From PFJX01 sp040751755 (GTDB taxonomy: Bacteria; Pseudomonadota; Gammaproteobacteria; Burkholderiales; Thiobacillaceae), in assembly GCA_040751755.1 (NCBI GenBank), contig JBFMHC010000024.1:54510-118509 (forward strand): a DNA stretch of 64,000 nt, read 5' to 3'. A program made the translations under genes and the position numbers. This document shows, piece by piece, positions 50,213-58,803 of the stretch (position 1 is its first letter; each line of letters starts with the position of its first letter). The notes under the pieces are model-generated. The model was not told where the DNA came from and did no database searches. It was given only the letters and a program-made list of their open reading frames with translations.

Positions 50213-51379
50213 TCAAACGCCGATGCGTTCCCGCGCCAGGGCCCGCGCCGCCTCGTCCGCCGCCATCAGGTCGTCGAGGCTGTCCGCCGCCTGGCCGGCG
50301 AGGCGTTCCAGCACCGTCTCCAGGGTGGCGGCGATGCCGAGATAGGGCAGGCGATGGTCGAGGAAGGCGGCCACCGCCTCCTCGTTCGCCGCGTTGAGGA
50401 TGGCGGGCGCCGCGCCGCCCGCCTCCAGGGCCTGGTAGGCGAGCCGCAGACAGGGAAAGCGGGCGTAGTCGGGCGCCTCGAAGGTGAGGGTGCCGATCTT
50501 CGCCAGGTCCAGCCAGCTCACGCCGGCCTCCACGCGCTCGGGATAGGCGAGCGAATGGGCGATGGGGGTGCGCATGTCCGGGTTGGAGAGCTGCGCCAGC
50601 ACGGAACCGTCGAGGTATTCCACCATGCTGTGGACGATGCTCTGCGGGTGGATCACCACCTCGATCTGGTCCGGCCGCGCGTTGAACAGCCAGCTCGCCT
50701 CGATCACCTCCAGGCCCTTGTTCATCATGGTGGCGGAATCCACCGAGATCTTGCGCCCCATCACCCAGTTGGGGTGGGCCACCGCCTGCTCCGGGGTGAC
50801 GTCCTTGAGGGTCTCCACGGCGCGGGTGCGGAAGGGGCCACCGGAGGCGGTGAGGAGGATGCGCCGCACGCCGTGCGCGGCAAGGTCGCCGTCATAGCCC
50901 GCGGGCATGGACTGGAACACGGCGTTGTGCTCGGAATCGATGGGCAGCAGGGTGGCGCCGTGCTCGCGCACCGCCTCCATGAAGAAGCGCCCGGCCATCA
51001 CCAGGGTCTCCTTGTTCGCCAGCAGCACGCGCTTGCCGGCACGCGCCGCCGCCAGGGCGGGACGCAGGCCGGCGGCGCCGACGATGGCGGCCATCACGCT
51101 GTCCACCTCGGGCAGGGCGGAGACGAACTCCAGGGCCTCGACGCCGGCGAGGATCTCGGTGTCGAGGTCGGGGATCAGCTCGCGCAGCGCTATCGCCTTG
51201 TCCGCCTCCATCACCACCGCGTACTGCGGGCGGAAGCGGCGGCATTGCTCGGCCAGCTTCTCCAACTGGTTCTGGCCGGTGAGGGCGACGACGTTGAATT
51301 TGTCGGGATGGCGCGCCACCACGTCCAGGGTGTTGACGCCGATGGTGCCGGTGGCGCCGAGTACGGTCAGGTGCTTCAT
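50213..51379 (-). CDS. dxr: 1-deoxy-D-xylulose 5-phosphate reductoisomerase
   Basis: Catalyses the first committed step of the MEP isoprenoid pathway, converting DXP to MEP with NADPH. The 388 residues start with the nucleotide-binding motif LGATGTIGVNTLDVV. They contain LLANKETLV, the metal-site segment LPIDSEHNAVFQ, TASGGPF and the flexible-loop region HPNWVMGRKISVDSATMMNK. The ATG at 51379 overlaps the cdsA stop (ATGA). Its product feeds UppS, encoded two genes upstream. Confidence 0.98.
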   Translation of the reverse strand: MKHLTVLGATGTIGVNTLDVVARHPDKFNVVALTGQNQLEKLAEQCRRFRPQYAVVMEADKAIALRELIPDLDTEILAGVEALEFVSALPEVDSVMAAIVGAAGLRPALAAARAGKRVLLANKETLVMAGRFFMEAVREHGATLLPIDSEHNAVFQSMPAGYDGDLAAHGVRRILLTASGGPFRTRAVETLKDVTPEQAVAHPNWVMGRKISVDSATMMNKGLEVIEASWLFNARPDQIEVVIHPQSIVHSMVEYLDGSVLAQLSNPDMRTPIAHSLAYPERVEAGVSWLDLAKIGTLTFEAPDYARFPCLRLAYQALEAGGAAPAILNAANEEAVAAFLDHRLPYLGIAATLETVLERLAGQAADSLDDLMAADEAARALARERIGV

Positions 51380-52164
51380 GTTCCCCACATCCACAGTAAG
51401 GCGGCGACGGGCAGCACGGCGGTCAGGCTGTCGATGCGATCGAGCACGCCGCCATGGCCGGGCAGCAGGCTGCCACTGTCCTTGACGCCGGCCAGCCGCT
51501 TCAGCCAGCTCTCGAACAGGTCGCCGAGGATCGACAGGACCAGCAACAGCCAGGCGACGCCGAGCAGCATCGGCAGGCCAATGCCGAGGCGCGCCTGCGC
51601 CCAGTACGCCCACACCAGCACGGCATACAGGGTGACGACGATGAAGGCGCCGATGGCGCCCTCCCAGGTCTTGCCGGGACTGATCGCGGGGGCCAGCTTG
51701 TGCTTGCCGAAGCGGCGGCCGGCGAAGTAGGCGCCGCTGTCCGCCAGCACCACCAGGCCCATCACGGCGAGCAGCAGCAGGGGGTCTTCGCGGCGCAGGG
51801 AGATCATGGCAAGGCAGGTGCCGGTGAGCAGTAGCGCGCCCAGGGCCAGGACGAGCGGCGTTTGCTGGAAGCGCACGCCTCGCCACAGCAGGAAAGGCGC
51901 CGCGAGCCAGAACAGGGCGACGGGAAGGTAGGTCCACGCCGCGACCTCCCATTGCGATTCGAGGGCGAACATGGACAGGCCAAGGAGCGTCAGTCCATAG
52001 ACAAAGGCAGGGAGGTTGTCGAGTTTGCGCAGGCGCGCCCACTCCCAGCCGCCCAGGATCAGGACCAGCCACATCAGCAGCATCCACACCGCCTCGGATG
52101 CCCAGAACAAGGCCGCGAGAAGGCCGGCGATCAGGGGCAGGGCGGTGAGGATGCGGGTGAGCAC
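51376..52164 (-). CDS. cdsA: Phosphatidate cytidylyltransferase (CDP-diglyceride synthase)
   Basis: Makes CDP-diacylglycerol from phosphatidate and CTP for phospholipid synthesis. The 262-residue inner membrane protein has about seven hydrophobic helices and the C-terminal family signature SILGDLFESWLKRLAGVKDS, then LLPGHGGVLDRIDS. The GTG at 52164, 5 bases after the uppS stop, gives the usual opening (M)LTRILTALPLIAG; a CTG nine bases earlier is in frame but less likely. Confidence 0.95.
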   Translation of the reverse strand: MLTRILTALPLIAGLLAALFWASEAVWMLLMWLVLILGGWEWARLRKLDNLPAFVYGLTLLGLSMFALESQWEVAAWTYLPVALFWLAAPFLLWRGVRFQQTPLVLALGALLLTGTCLAMISLRREDPLLLLAVMGLVVLADSGAYFAGRRFGKHKLAPAISPGKTWEGAIGAFIVVTLYAVLVWAYWAQARLGIGLPMLLGVAWLLLVLSILGDLFESWLKRLAGVKDSGSLLPGHGGVLDRIDSLTAVLPVAALLWMWGT

Positions 52165-52169
52165 GGAGG

Positions 52170-52922
52170 TCAGGATTCCAGCAGCTGTTCGCTGGTACGG
52201 CCGAAGCGCCGCTCGCGCCGCTGGTAGGAGGCGATCGCCGCGTCCAGGGCCGTGGCGTCGAAGTCCGGCCAAAGGGTATCCGTGAAGTACAGCTCGGTGT
52301 AGGCCAGCTGCCAGAGCAGGAAGTTGCTGATGCGCTTCTCGCCGCCGGTACGGATGAACAGGTCCGGCTCACAGGCGTAGGGCATGCAGAGATAGGCCGA
52401 CAACTCCTCCTCGCCCACCTCGGTGGCGCCGGGATGTTCCCTCAGCCACTGGTTGACGGCATTGAGGATGTCCCAGCGGCCGCCGTAGTTGGCGCACACG
52501 GTGAGGGTGAGGCGGTCGTTGTCGCGCGTCTTCGCCTCGCCCTCGGCAATCAGTTGGCGCAGGCGCGCGTCGAAGCGCGAGAGGTCGCCCACCACCTTCA
52601 GGCGCACGCCATTCCTGTGCATCTTGCCCACCTCGCGCTCCAGGGCCATGACGAACAGTTCCATGAGGCGGTTGACCTCGTCCGCGGGACGGCGCCAGTT
52701 CTCGGAACTGAAGGCGAACAGGGTGAGGTATCCGATGCCGCGCTCGATGCAGGCCTGCACCATGTCACGCACCCGCTCCACGCCCTGAGCGTGGCCGGCG
52801 ACGCGCGGCATCAGGCGCTTTTTCGCCCAGCGGCCGTTGCCATCCATGATGATGGCGACGTGCCGGGGGACCTCGGCGGCCTCGGGGACGTTGGCGGTGG
52901 AGCTGAAGAAGCGTTTGATCAT
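52170..52922 (-). CDS. uppS: Undecaprenyl diphosphate synthase
   Basis: Condenses isopentenyl diphosphates in cis to make the C55 carrier lipid for peptidoglycan and O-antigen. The 250 residues have the catalytic HVAIIMDGNGRWAKKR (Asp27), FAFSSENWRRP, and the C-terminal DLFIRTGGEKRISNFLLWQ. ATG at 52922 gives MIKRFFSS. A dispersed repeat separates it from frr upstream. Confidence 0.98.
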   Translation of the reverse strand: MIKRFFSSTANVPEAAEVPRHVAIIMDGNGRWAKKRLMPRVAGHAQGVERVRDMVQACIERGIGYLTLFAFSSENWRRPADEVNRLMELFVMALEREVGKMHRNGVRLKVVGDLSRFDARLRQLIAEGEAKTRDNDRLTLTVCANYGGRWDILNAVNQWLREHPGATEVGEEELSAYLCMPYACEPDLFIRTGGEKRISNFLLWQLAYTELYFTDTLWPDFDATALDAAIASYQRRERRFGRTSEQLLES

Positions 52923-52995
52923 TTCAAGCTGGCAGTTGGCAGTTGGCAGTCATCAGTAGAACTGCCGACTGACGACTGTCCGCTGCCGACTTGGG
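52923..52995. repeat. Dispersed CAGTTGGCAGT-type repeat between frr and uppS
   Basis: The gap contains GCAGTTGGCAGTTGGCAGTC and ATCAGTAGAACTGCCGACTG, forming imperfect inverted repeats. It is related to the block between motB and motA at 40866-40952. No gene or terminator with a T run is visible. Confidence 0.65.
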
Positions 52996-53553
52996 TCAAA
53001 CCGCCATCAGGTCCTTTTCCTTCTCCGCGGTGGCCTTGTCGATCTCGGCGATGTACTTGTCGGTCATCTTCTGCACATCGTCCTGGGCGCGGCGCTCGTC
53101 GTCCTCGGAGGCTTCCTTGTTCTTGACCAGGTCCTTGAGGTGGGCGATGGCGTCGCGGCGGATGTTGCGCACCGCCACCTTGCCGTTCTCCGCCTCGCCG
53201 CGCACCAGCTTCACCAGCTCCTTGCGGCGCTCCTCGGTCAGGGGCGGCATGGGGACGCGGATCACGTCGCCCATGGAGGCCGGGTTGAGACCCAGGTCGG
53301 AATCGCGGATGGCCTTTTCCACCTTGGCGACCATGGGCTTCTCCCAGGGCTGCACGCCCAGGGTGTGGGCGTCCATGACGGAGATGTTGGCCACCTGGTT
53401 GATCGGCATCAGGGTGCCGTAGTAGTCCACCTTGACGTGATCGAGGATGCCCGCGTGGGCGCGGCCGGTGCGCACCTTGTGGAAGTCGGCCTTGAGCGCC
53501 TCCAGGGACTTCTTCATCTTCTCTTCGGCGGATTTCTTGATGTCGGCAATCAT
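52996..53553 (-). CDS. frr: Ribosome recycling factor
   Basis: Splits post-termination ribosomes together with EF-G. The 185-residue product shows the typical three-helix bundle (SAEEKMKKSLEALKADFHKV, RTGRAHAGILDHV) and the beta domain segment YYGTLMPINQVANISV, followed by PLTEERRKELVKLV and RNIRRDA. The ATG at 53553 has GAGAGGA nearby upstream. It follows pyrH in conserved order. Confidence 0.98.
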   Translation of the reverse strand: MIADIKKSAEEKMKKSLEALKADFHKVRTGRAHAGILDHVKVDYYGTLMPINQVANISVMDAHTLGVQPWEKPMVAKVEKAIRDSDLGLNPASMGDVIRVPMPPLTEERRKELVKLVRGEAENGKVAVRNIRRDAIAHLKDLVKNKEASEDDERRAQDDVQKMTDKYIAEIDKATAEKEKDLMAV

Positions 53554-53580
53554 GGTTGGACTCCTCTCAGGGAAGCAGGG

Positions 53581-54291
53581 TTAGGGCAACACCCGGGTGC
53601 CCTCGACCTCGCCCAGCACCACGCGCTTCAGGGCGCCCGGCTTGAAGATGCTGAACACGCACAGCGGCAGCTTCTGTTCGCGGCACAGGGCGAAGGCGGC
53701 GGTGTCGAGCACGCCCAGGTTGCGGGCGATGGCCTCGTCGAAGGTGAGCTGGTCGTAACGGGTGGCCGTCGGGTCCTTCTTCGGGTCGGCGGTGTAGACG
53801 CCGTCGACCTTGGTGGCCTTGAGCATCAGGTCCGCGCCGATCTCCGCGCCACGCAGCGCGGAAGCCGTGTCGGTGGTGAAGAAGGGGTTGCCGGTGCCGC
53901 CGCCGAAGATCACCACGCGGCCCTTTTCCAGGTGGCGCACGGCGCTGTCACGCTCGAAGGCCTCGCCGACGTGGGCGATGGTCACGGCGGTCTGCACGCG
54001 GGCCTCGACGCCGGCGGCCATCAACGCGTCCTTGAGGGCCAGGGCGTTCATCACCGTCGCCAGCATGCCCATGGAGTCGGCGGTGGCACGGTCCATGCCG
54101 GACAGCGCCCCGGTGGCGCCACGGAACAGGTTGCCGCCGCCGACGACGATGGCCACCTCGGTGCCCAACGCCACCACCTCCTTGATCTGGCCGACGATGC
54201 CGGCCAGGGTCTCGGCGTGGTAGCCAAAGGCGTCGGGGCCCATCAGGGCCTCGCCGGAGAGCTTCAGCAGGACGCGGGTGACGGCAGCCAT
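53581..54291 (-). CDS. pyrH: UMP kinase
   Basis: Phosphorylates UMP to UDP in pyrimidine synthesis; bacterial enzymes are GTP-activated hexamers of the amino acid kinase fold. The 236 residues start RVLLKLSGEALMG and include IVVGGGNLFRG, MGMLATVMNALALKDAL, VIFGGGTGNPFFTTDTASAL and KATKVDGVYTADP. ATG at 54291 lies 7 bases after the tsf stop. Confidence 0.98.
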   Translation of the reverse strand: MAAVTRVLLKLSGEALMGPDAFGYHAETLAGIVGQIKEVVALGTEVAIVVGGGNLFRGATGALSGMDRATADSMGMLATVMNALALKDALMAAGVEARVQTAVTIAHVGEAFERDSAVRHLEKGRVVIFGGGTGNPFFTTDTASALRGAEIGADLMLKATKVDGVYTADPKKDPTATRYDQLTFDEAIARNLGVLDTAAFALCREQKLPLCVFSIFKPGALKRVVLGEVEGTRVLP

Positions 54292-54298
54292 GTCAGCC

Positions 54299-55171
54299 TC
54301 AGATCTTGGCCGCGGCGGCAACTTCGGCGGCGAAGTCGGTGACCTTCTTCTCGATGCCCTCGCCGACGATGAACATGGTGAAGCCATGGCACTGCGAGCC
54401 CTTGGACTTCAGCACCTGCTCGACGGTCTGCTTGTCGTCCTTGACGAAGGGCTGCGACAGCAGGGTCACTTCCTTGAGGAACTTCTGCACCGTGCCTTCG
54501 GCGATCTTCTCCAGCATGGCCTCCGGCTTGCCGGCCTCCTTGGCCTTCTCGATGGCAACGCGGCGCTCGGTGTCGATCAGGTCCTGGGACACGCCGGAGG
54601 CGTCCAGGGACTTGGGCTTGGAGGCGGCGATGTGCATGGCGATGTCCTTGGCGATGCCTTCATCACCGGAGACGTCGACCAGCACGCCGATCTTGTTGCC
54701 GTGGATGTAGCTGGCGAACTTGCCGGTGGCGGCCATGCGCACGAAGCGGCGGATGGACATGTTCTCGCCGATCTTGCCGACCAGCTCGGTACGGGCCTCT
54801 TCCACGGTCTTGCCGTTGTAGGGCATGGCGGAAAGGGCGGCGACGTCGGCGGGATTCTGGTTCAGGACCATCTCGGCGAGGGCGCGGGTGAGGGCCAGGA
54901 AGTCGTCGTTCTTGGCGACGAAGTCGGTCTCGCAGTTGACTTCCACCATGGCGGCGGACTTGCCGTCGGCGGCGATGTTGATCGCCACCACGCCCTCGGC
55001 GGCGACGCGGCCGGCGCTCTTGGCGGCCTTGTTGCCGAAGCGCACGCGCAGGATTTCTTCCGCCTTCTGCATGTCGCCGTCGGCCTCGGTCAGGGCCTTC
55101 TTGCAATCCATCATGGGGGCGTCGGTGCGCTCGCGCAGGTCTTTCACCATGGAAGCGGTGATTTCAGCCAT
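54299..55171 (-). CDS. tsf: Elongation factor Ts
   Basis: Guanine nucleotide exchange factor for EF-Tu. The 290-residue protein has the N-terminal UBA-like domain and signature (LRERTDAPMMDCKKALTEA), the TDF motif segment VNCETDFVAKNDDF, and a C-terminal dimerisation region with the coiled coil. The ATG at 55171 has CTAGGAGAACG upstream. Separated from rpsB by an intrinsic terminator. Confidence 0.98.
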   Translation of the reverse strand: MAEITASMVKDLRERTDAPMMDCKKALTEADGDMQKAEEILRVRFGNKAAKSAGRVAAEGVVAINIAADGKSAAMVEVNCETDFVAKNDDFLALTRALAEMVLNQNPADVAALSAMPYNGKTVEEARTELVGKIGENMSIRRFVRMAATGKFASYIHGNKIGVLVDVSGDEGIAKDIAMHIAASKPKSLDASGVSQDLIDTERRVAIEKAKEAGKPEAMLEKIAEGTVQKFLKEVTLLSQPFVKDDKQTVEQVLKSKGSQCHGFTMFIVGEGIEKKVTDFAAEVAAAAKI

Positions 55172-55191
55172 TTCGTTCTCCTAGAGTCTGT

Positions 55192-55216
55192 AAAAACGCC
55201 CCGGAGTGCGGGGCGT
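55192..55216 (-). terminator. Intrinsic terminator/attenuator between rpsB and tsf
   Basis: Read leftward: ACGCCCCG, loop CACTC, CGGGGCGT, then TTTT. An 8-bp perfect GC-rich stem with U run in the 83-base gap. Incomplete termination here would give more S2 mRNA than EF-Ts mRNA, as known for the E. coli rpsB-tsf operon. Confidence 0.8.
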
Positions 55217-55254
55217 AAAGTTTCTGTAATCAATGGGGCGAGTGCCCCGACGCC

Positions 55255-56001
55255 TTATTGGGCTGCGGCTTCGCCAGCATCGACCTCGACGTATTCATCC
55301 TCGCCGGCGGCGGCGACCATCTCCTCGATGACGTTGGCCTTGCCTTCCAGGATGGCATCGGCCAGGCCACGGGCGTACAGACGGATGGCGCGGGCAGAGT
55401 CGTCGTTGCCGGGGATCACGTAGTCGACGCCCTCGGGGGTGTTGTTGGAGTCCACCACGCCGATCACGGGGATGCCCAGCTTGTTGGCCTCGGTGATGGC
55501 GATCTTCTGGTAGCCGACGTCGACCACGAACAGGGCATCGGGCAGGCGATCCATGTCCTTGATGCCACCCAGGCTGGTGACCAGCTTGTCGTACTCACGC
55601 TGCAGACGCAGGGTTTCCTTCTTGCTCAGGGCGGAGTCGGCCAGTTGGGCCTCCATGTCCTTCATGCGCTTGACGGACTGCTTGACGGTCTTGAAGTTGG
55701 TCAGCATGCCGCCCAGCCAGCGGTGGGAGATGAAGGGCATGCCGCAGCGGGCAGCTTCTTCGGCCATGATGTCGCGGGCCTGGCGCTTGGTGCCGACGAA
55801 CAGGATGGAGCCCCGGTTGGAAGCCAGCTGGCGCGCGAACTTGGCGGCCTCGCCGAACATCGGCAGGGTCTTTTCCAGGTTGATGATGTGGATCTTGTTG
55901 CGATGGCCGAAGATGAAGGGGGCCATCTTGGGGTTCCAGTAGCGGGTCTGGTGGCCGAAATGCACACCGGCTTCCAGCATCTGACGCATGGTCACGGACA
56001 T
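55255..56001 (-). CDS. rpsB: 30S ribosomal protein S2
   Basis: A 248-residue ribosomal protein located on the small-subunit body and needed for S1 binding. Typical stretches are MRQMLEAGVHFGHQTRYWNP, FVGTKRQARDIMAEEA, RWLGGMLTNFKTVKQS and the C-terminal VIPGNDDSARAIRLYARGLAD. Start ATG at 56001 has a strong AAGGAG site. An upstream leader hairpin may be regulatory. Confidence 0.98.
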   Translation of the reverse strand: MSVTMRQMLEAGVHFGHQTRYWNPKMAPFIFGHRNKIHIINLEKTLPMFGEAAKFARQLASNRGSILFVGTKRQARDIMAEEAARCGMPFISHRWLGGMLTNFKTVKQSVKRMKDMEAQLADSALSKKETLRLQREYDKLVTSLGGIKDMDRLPDALFVVDVGYQKIAITEANKLGIPVIGVVDSNNTPEGVDYVIPGNDDSARAIRLYARGLADAILEGKANVIEEMVAAAGEDEYVEVDAGEAAAQ

Positions 56002-56070
56002 GAACTGCTCCTTGGTTAAGGTTGAACCGCCATCCGCGAAGAACCCCGCGAGTCCGTGCGGGGCACCTTA
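56002..56070 (-). promoter_or_regulatory. rpsB 5' leader with hairpin (possible S2 autoregulatory element)
   Basis: Read leftward, CCCCGC-ACGGACTC-GCGGGG (56044-56063) followed by TTCTTCGCG lies 43 bases upstream of the S2 start codon. S2 represses its own operon through leader RNA in several gammaproteobacteria, so this hairpin is a candidate. I cannot confirm a match to the known motif by eye. Confidence 0.4.
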
Positions 56071-56291
56071 ACAGGCGCGGATGTGTGGATTTAGCCGGCC
56101 CGACACCATGCCGGGCGCAAAGCTCTGAGATTCTACATGCCGCGGAGTCTTTCAGACAAGCCGTCCACAGGCGGTGAATGGCAGGGAGATTCGGCACCGG
56201 CCGCCGCGAATGCGATACTCTTCGCGTCATCTCAGAGGTAGACGATCCCATCCAACGCACCGCTGGCAGCGTCAACCAAGGATGTCCCGCA

Positions 56292-56822
56292 ATGAACGAC
56301 AACGAAGACACGACACCGCCCGAACCGATCGAAGCCGGGGAGTCCTCGCCCGAGGTCGAGGCCTTCATCTCGCAAGCAACGGCCGCCGAAGATGTGCCCC
56401 CGGACATGCCGTCGGCGGAATCCCACGCCCCCTTCGCGGCTTCTGTGCTGCAGATTCCGGCCAAGCCCAACCGTCGCTCACAGCCGCGTTACTTCGCGAA
56501 GTGGCGTGCCGCCCTGGTGGTGGACGGCGCCAAGTATTTCGGCAAGACCGAAAACGTCTCCCTGACCGGCGTGGCGATTACCAGTCCGGTGAACCTGCGC
56601 CCGAAGCAGGAGCTGACGCTCTACCTGGAGGTGACGGTGGCGCTCGGCAAACCCCCCGAGATCTTCGAGGCGGTCGCCGTGGTCATGCACAACTCCCTGG
56701 CCGGCGGGGAATTCCGCCTCGGCGTGGCGTTCCGTTTCTTCAAGGACGATTCGCAGGACATCCTGCGCAGGGCCCTGCGCTCAGGAAATTACCGTCAGAT
56801 GCTCGATCCGCAGTACGACTGA
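56292..56822 (+). CDS. PilZ domain protein
   Basis: A 176-residue cytosolic protein: an acidic, probably disordered N-terminal 65 residues (NDNEDTTPPEPIEAGESSP), then a PilZ domain from RRSQPRYFAKWRAALVVDG. The two c-di-GMP binding signatures appear as RRSQPR and NVSLTGVAI (N-x-S-x-x-G). It ends with a helix (DILRRALRSGNYRQML). The ATG at 56292 has AAGGA 9 bases upstream; an upstream in-frame start at 56178 lacks support. Divergent from rpsB and convergent with rarA. A likely c-di-GMP receptor, output unknown. Confidence 0.9.
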   Translation: MNDNEDTTPPEPIEAGESSPEVEAFISQATAAEDVPPDMPSAESHAPFAASVLQIPAKPNRRSQPRYFAKWRAALVVDGAKYFGKTENVSLTGVAITSPVNLRPKQELTLYLEVTVALGKPPEIFEAVAVVMHNSLAGGEFRLGVAFRFFKDDSQDILRRALRSGNYRQMLDPQYD

Positions 56823-56831
56823 CCTCACAGC

Positions 56832-58193
56832 TCACTTCCTGCGCGCGGCGGCCCTGGCACGGGCGTCGAGTCCGCGCAGGTACTCCAGGCGTTCGGCGAT
56901 CTTGCCTTCCAGGCCGCGCGGGGTCGGCTCGTAGAAGCGCGGAGGGTTGGCGAGATCGTCCGGAAAGTAGGTCTCCCCTGCGGCATAGGCCTCCGGCTCG
57001 TCATGGGCGTAGCGGTAGGCGTGGCCGTAGCCCAGTTCCTTCATCAACTTGGTCGGTGCGTTGCGTAGGTGCAGGGGCACGGTGCGCGAGCCGTCCTCGC
57101 GCACGAATCGGCGCGCGCTGTTGTAGGCCACGTAGCCTGCGTTCGACTTCGGCGCGCAGGCCAGGTAGATGACTGCCTGCGCCAGGGCCAGCTCGCCCTC
57201 CGGGCTACCCAGACGCTCGTAGGTCTCGGCGGCGTCCAGGGCCATGCGCGGCGCGCGCGGGTCGGCGAGGCCGATGTCCTCCCAGGCCATGCGCACGATG
57301 CGCCGCGCCAGGTAGTGTGGGTCGGCGCCGCCGTCCAGCATGCGCGTGAACCAATACAGCGAGGCGTCCGGGTCGGAGCCGCGCACGCTCTTGTGCAGGG
57401 CGGAGATCTGGTCGTAGAAGGCCTCGCCGCCCTTGTCGAAGCGGCGCAGGGAAGGGGAGAGGGCGCGCGCGGCGAAGGCGGCGTCGACCTCGCGCACGCC
57501 GGCGGTTCGCGCCGCCACCGCCAGCTGCTCGGTCAGGTTGACCAAGCGGCGGCCGTCGCCGTCGGCATAGGCGACCAGCAGCTTGCGCGCCTCATCGTCC
57601 AGGTCGATCCCCAGTTCGCCGCGCTCCAGGGCGCGCGCCAGGAGGGTTGCCAGCTCCGCCGCGGCGAGCGGCGTCAGCACGTAGACCTGGGCGCGTGAGA
57701 GCAGGGCGCCCACCACCTCGAAGGAGGGGTTTTCCGTGGTGGCGCCGATGAAGGTGACGAGCCCGGACTCGACGTGCGGCAGGAAGGCGTCCTGCTGCGA
57801 CTTGTTGAAGCGGTGCACCTCGTCGACGAACAGGATGGTCTGGCGCCCGCGCTCGCGGTTGATGCGCGCCCGCTCGACAGCCTCGCGGATCTCCTTCACG
57901 CCGGCGAGGACGGCGGAGATCTGGATGAAGTCGGCGTCGAAGTGCTGCGCGGTGAGACGCGCCAGGGTGGTCTTGCCGACACCGGGCGGTCCCCAGAGGA
58001 TCATGGAATGCAGGCGCTTCGCCTCGAAGGCCAGGCGCAGCGGCATGCCTGGGCCGAGCAGGTGGGACTGGCCGATCACCTCGTCGAGGTTGGCCGGGCG
58101 CAGGGTCTCCGCGAGGGGGGTGCCGTTCTGTGCGGGTCTGTGCTCGCGCGGCGACGCCGGGGCGAACAGATCGGGCGTTTCAGCGGTCGCCAA
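56832..58193 (-). CDS. rarA: Replication-associated recombination protein A (AAA+ ATPase)
   Basis: MgsA/RarA acts at stalled replication forks and is related to clamp-loader ATPases. The 453-residue protein shows LRPANLDEVIGQSHLLGPG, Walker A LWGPPGVGKTT (about 67-77), Walker B LFVDEVHRFNKSQQD, the sensor ATTENPSFEV and the C-terminal tetramerisation region. The TTG at 58193, overlapping the lolA end by 14 bases, gives the expected length. No ATG or GTG fits, and the longer frame is only an out-of-frame reading of lolA. Confidence 0.93.
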   Translation of the reverse strand: MATAETPDLFAPASPREHRPAQNGTPLAETLRPANLDEVIGQSHLLGPGMPLRLAFEAKRLHSMILWGPPGVGKTTLARLTAQHFDADFIQISAVLAGVKEIREAVERARINRERGRQTILFVDEVHRFNKSQQDAFLPHVESGLVTFIGATTENPSFEVVGALLSRAQVYVLTPLAAAELATLLARALERGELGIDLDDEARKLLVAYADGDGRRLVNLTEQLAVAARTAGVREVDAAFAARALSPSLRRFDKGGEAFYDQISALHKSVRGSDPDASLYWFTRMLDGGADPHYLARRIVRMAWEDIGLADPRAPRMALDAAETYERLGSPEGELALAQAVIYLACAPKSNAGYVAYNSARRFVREDGSRTVPLHLRNAPTKLMKELGYGHAYRYAHDEPEAYAAGETYFPDDLANPPRFYEPTPRGLEGKIAERLEYLRGLDARARAAARRK

Positions 58194-58797
58194 TGACGTC
58201 GACGCCCTTGGGCGGAGTGAAGCGGAACAGGCTGGCGCCCAGGGAGGGATTGCGCTCCAGGCCGCTGAAGCGCAGCACGGTGGTCTGGCCGAAGTTGTCC
58301 TGCAGTTCCATGGCCGCCAGATCGTTGCCCTGGAAGCCCAGGCGCACGCGCTCGAAGCTGCCCTCCTTGCCCCTGGGCGTGGCCTCCAGCCACTCCAGGC
58401 CATCCTTGTCGGCCACCGACTTCAGGTTGAACAGCTTCTCCAGGTCGTTGTCGCCGGCGAGCAGGGCGGCCGGGCTCTCGCCGATGGCCTGGTCCAGCTT
58501 GCGCACAGTGACCTGGTCGAGGTCCTCGTCGTAGATCCACAACTTCCTGCCGTCACCGACGATCAGCTGCGAATAGGGTTTTCTGTAGTCCCAGCGGAAC
58601 TTGCCTGGGCGCGAGAAGAACAGGGTGCCGCTGGCCTCCTGCGTCTTGCGGCCGTTGCGGTCGAATACCGTTTGCGAGAACTGCGCCTTGAGGCCCTTGG
58701 TGCCGTCGACGAAGCTGTCGAGGCGCGCGCGCGCGTCCGCATGGGCGGGCAGGGCGGTTGCCAGAAGGGCGAATGAAATCAGCAGATTGCGAATCAT
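58180..58797 (-). CDS. lolA: Outer membrane lipoprotein carrier protein LolA
   Basis: Periplasmic shuttle that takes lipoproteins from LolCDE to LolB. The 205-residue product has a signal peptide (MIRNLLISFALLATALPAHA) and a half-barrel domain with GLKAQFSQTVFDRNGRK, FFSRPGKFRWDYRKPYSQLI and WIYDEDLDQVTVR. It lies directly after ftsK (6 bases), the conserved ftsK-lolA-rarA order. Confidence 0.97.
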   Translation of the reverse strand: MIRNLLISFALLATALPAHADARARLDSFVDGTKGLKAQFSQTVFDRNGRKTQEASGTLFFSRPGKFRWDYRKPYSQLIVGDGRKLWIYDEDLDQVTVRKLDQAIGESPAALLAGDNDLEKLFNLKSVADKDGLEWLEATPRGKEGSFERVRLGFQGNDLAAMELQDNFGQTTVLRFSGLERNPSLGASLFRFTPPKGVDVIGDR

Positions 58798-58803
58798 CTT
58801 GGA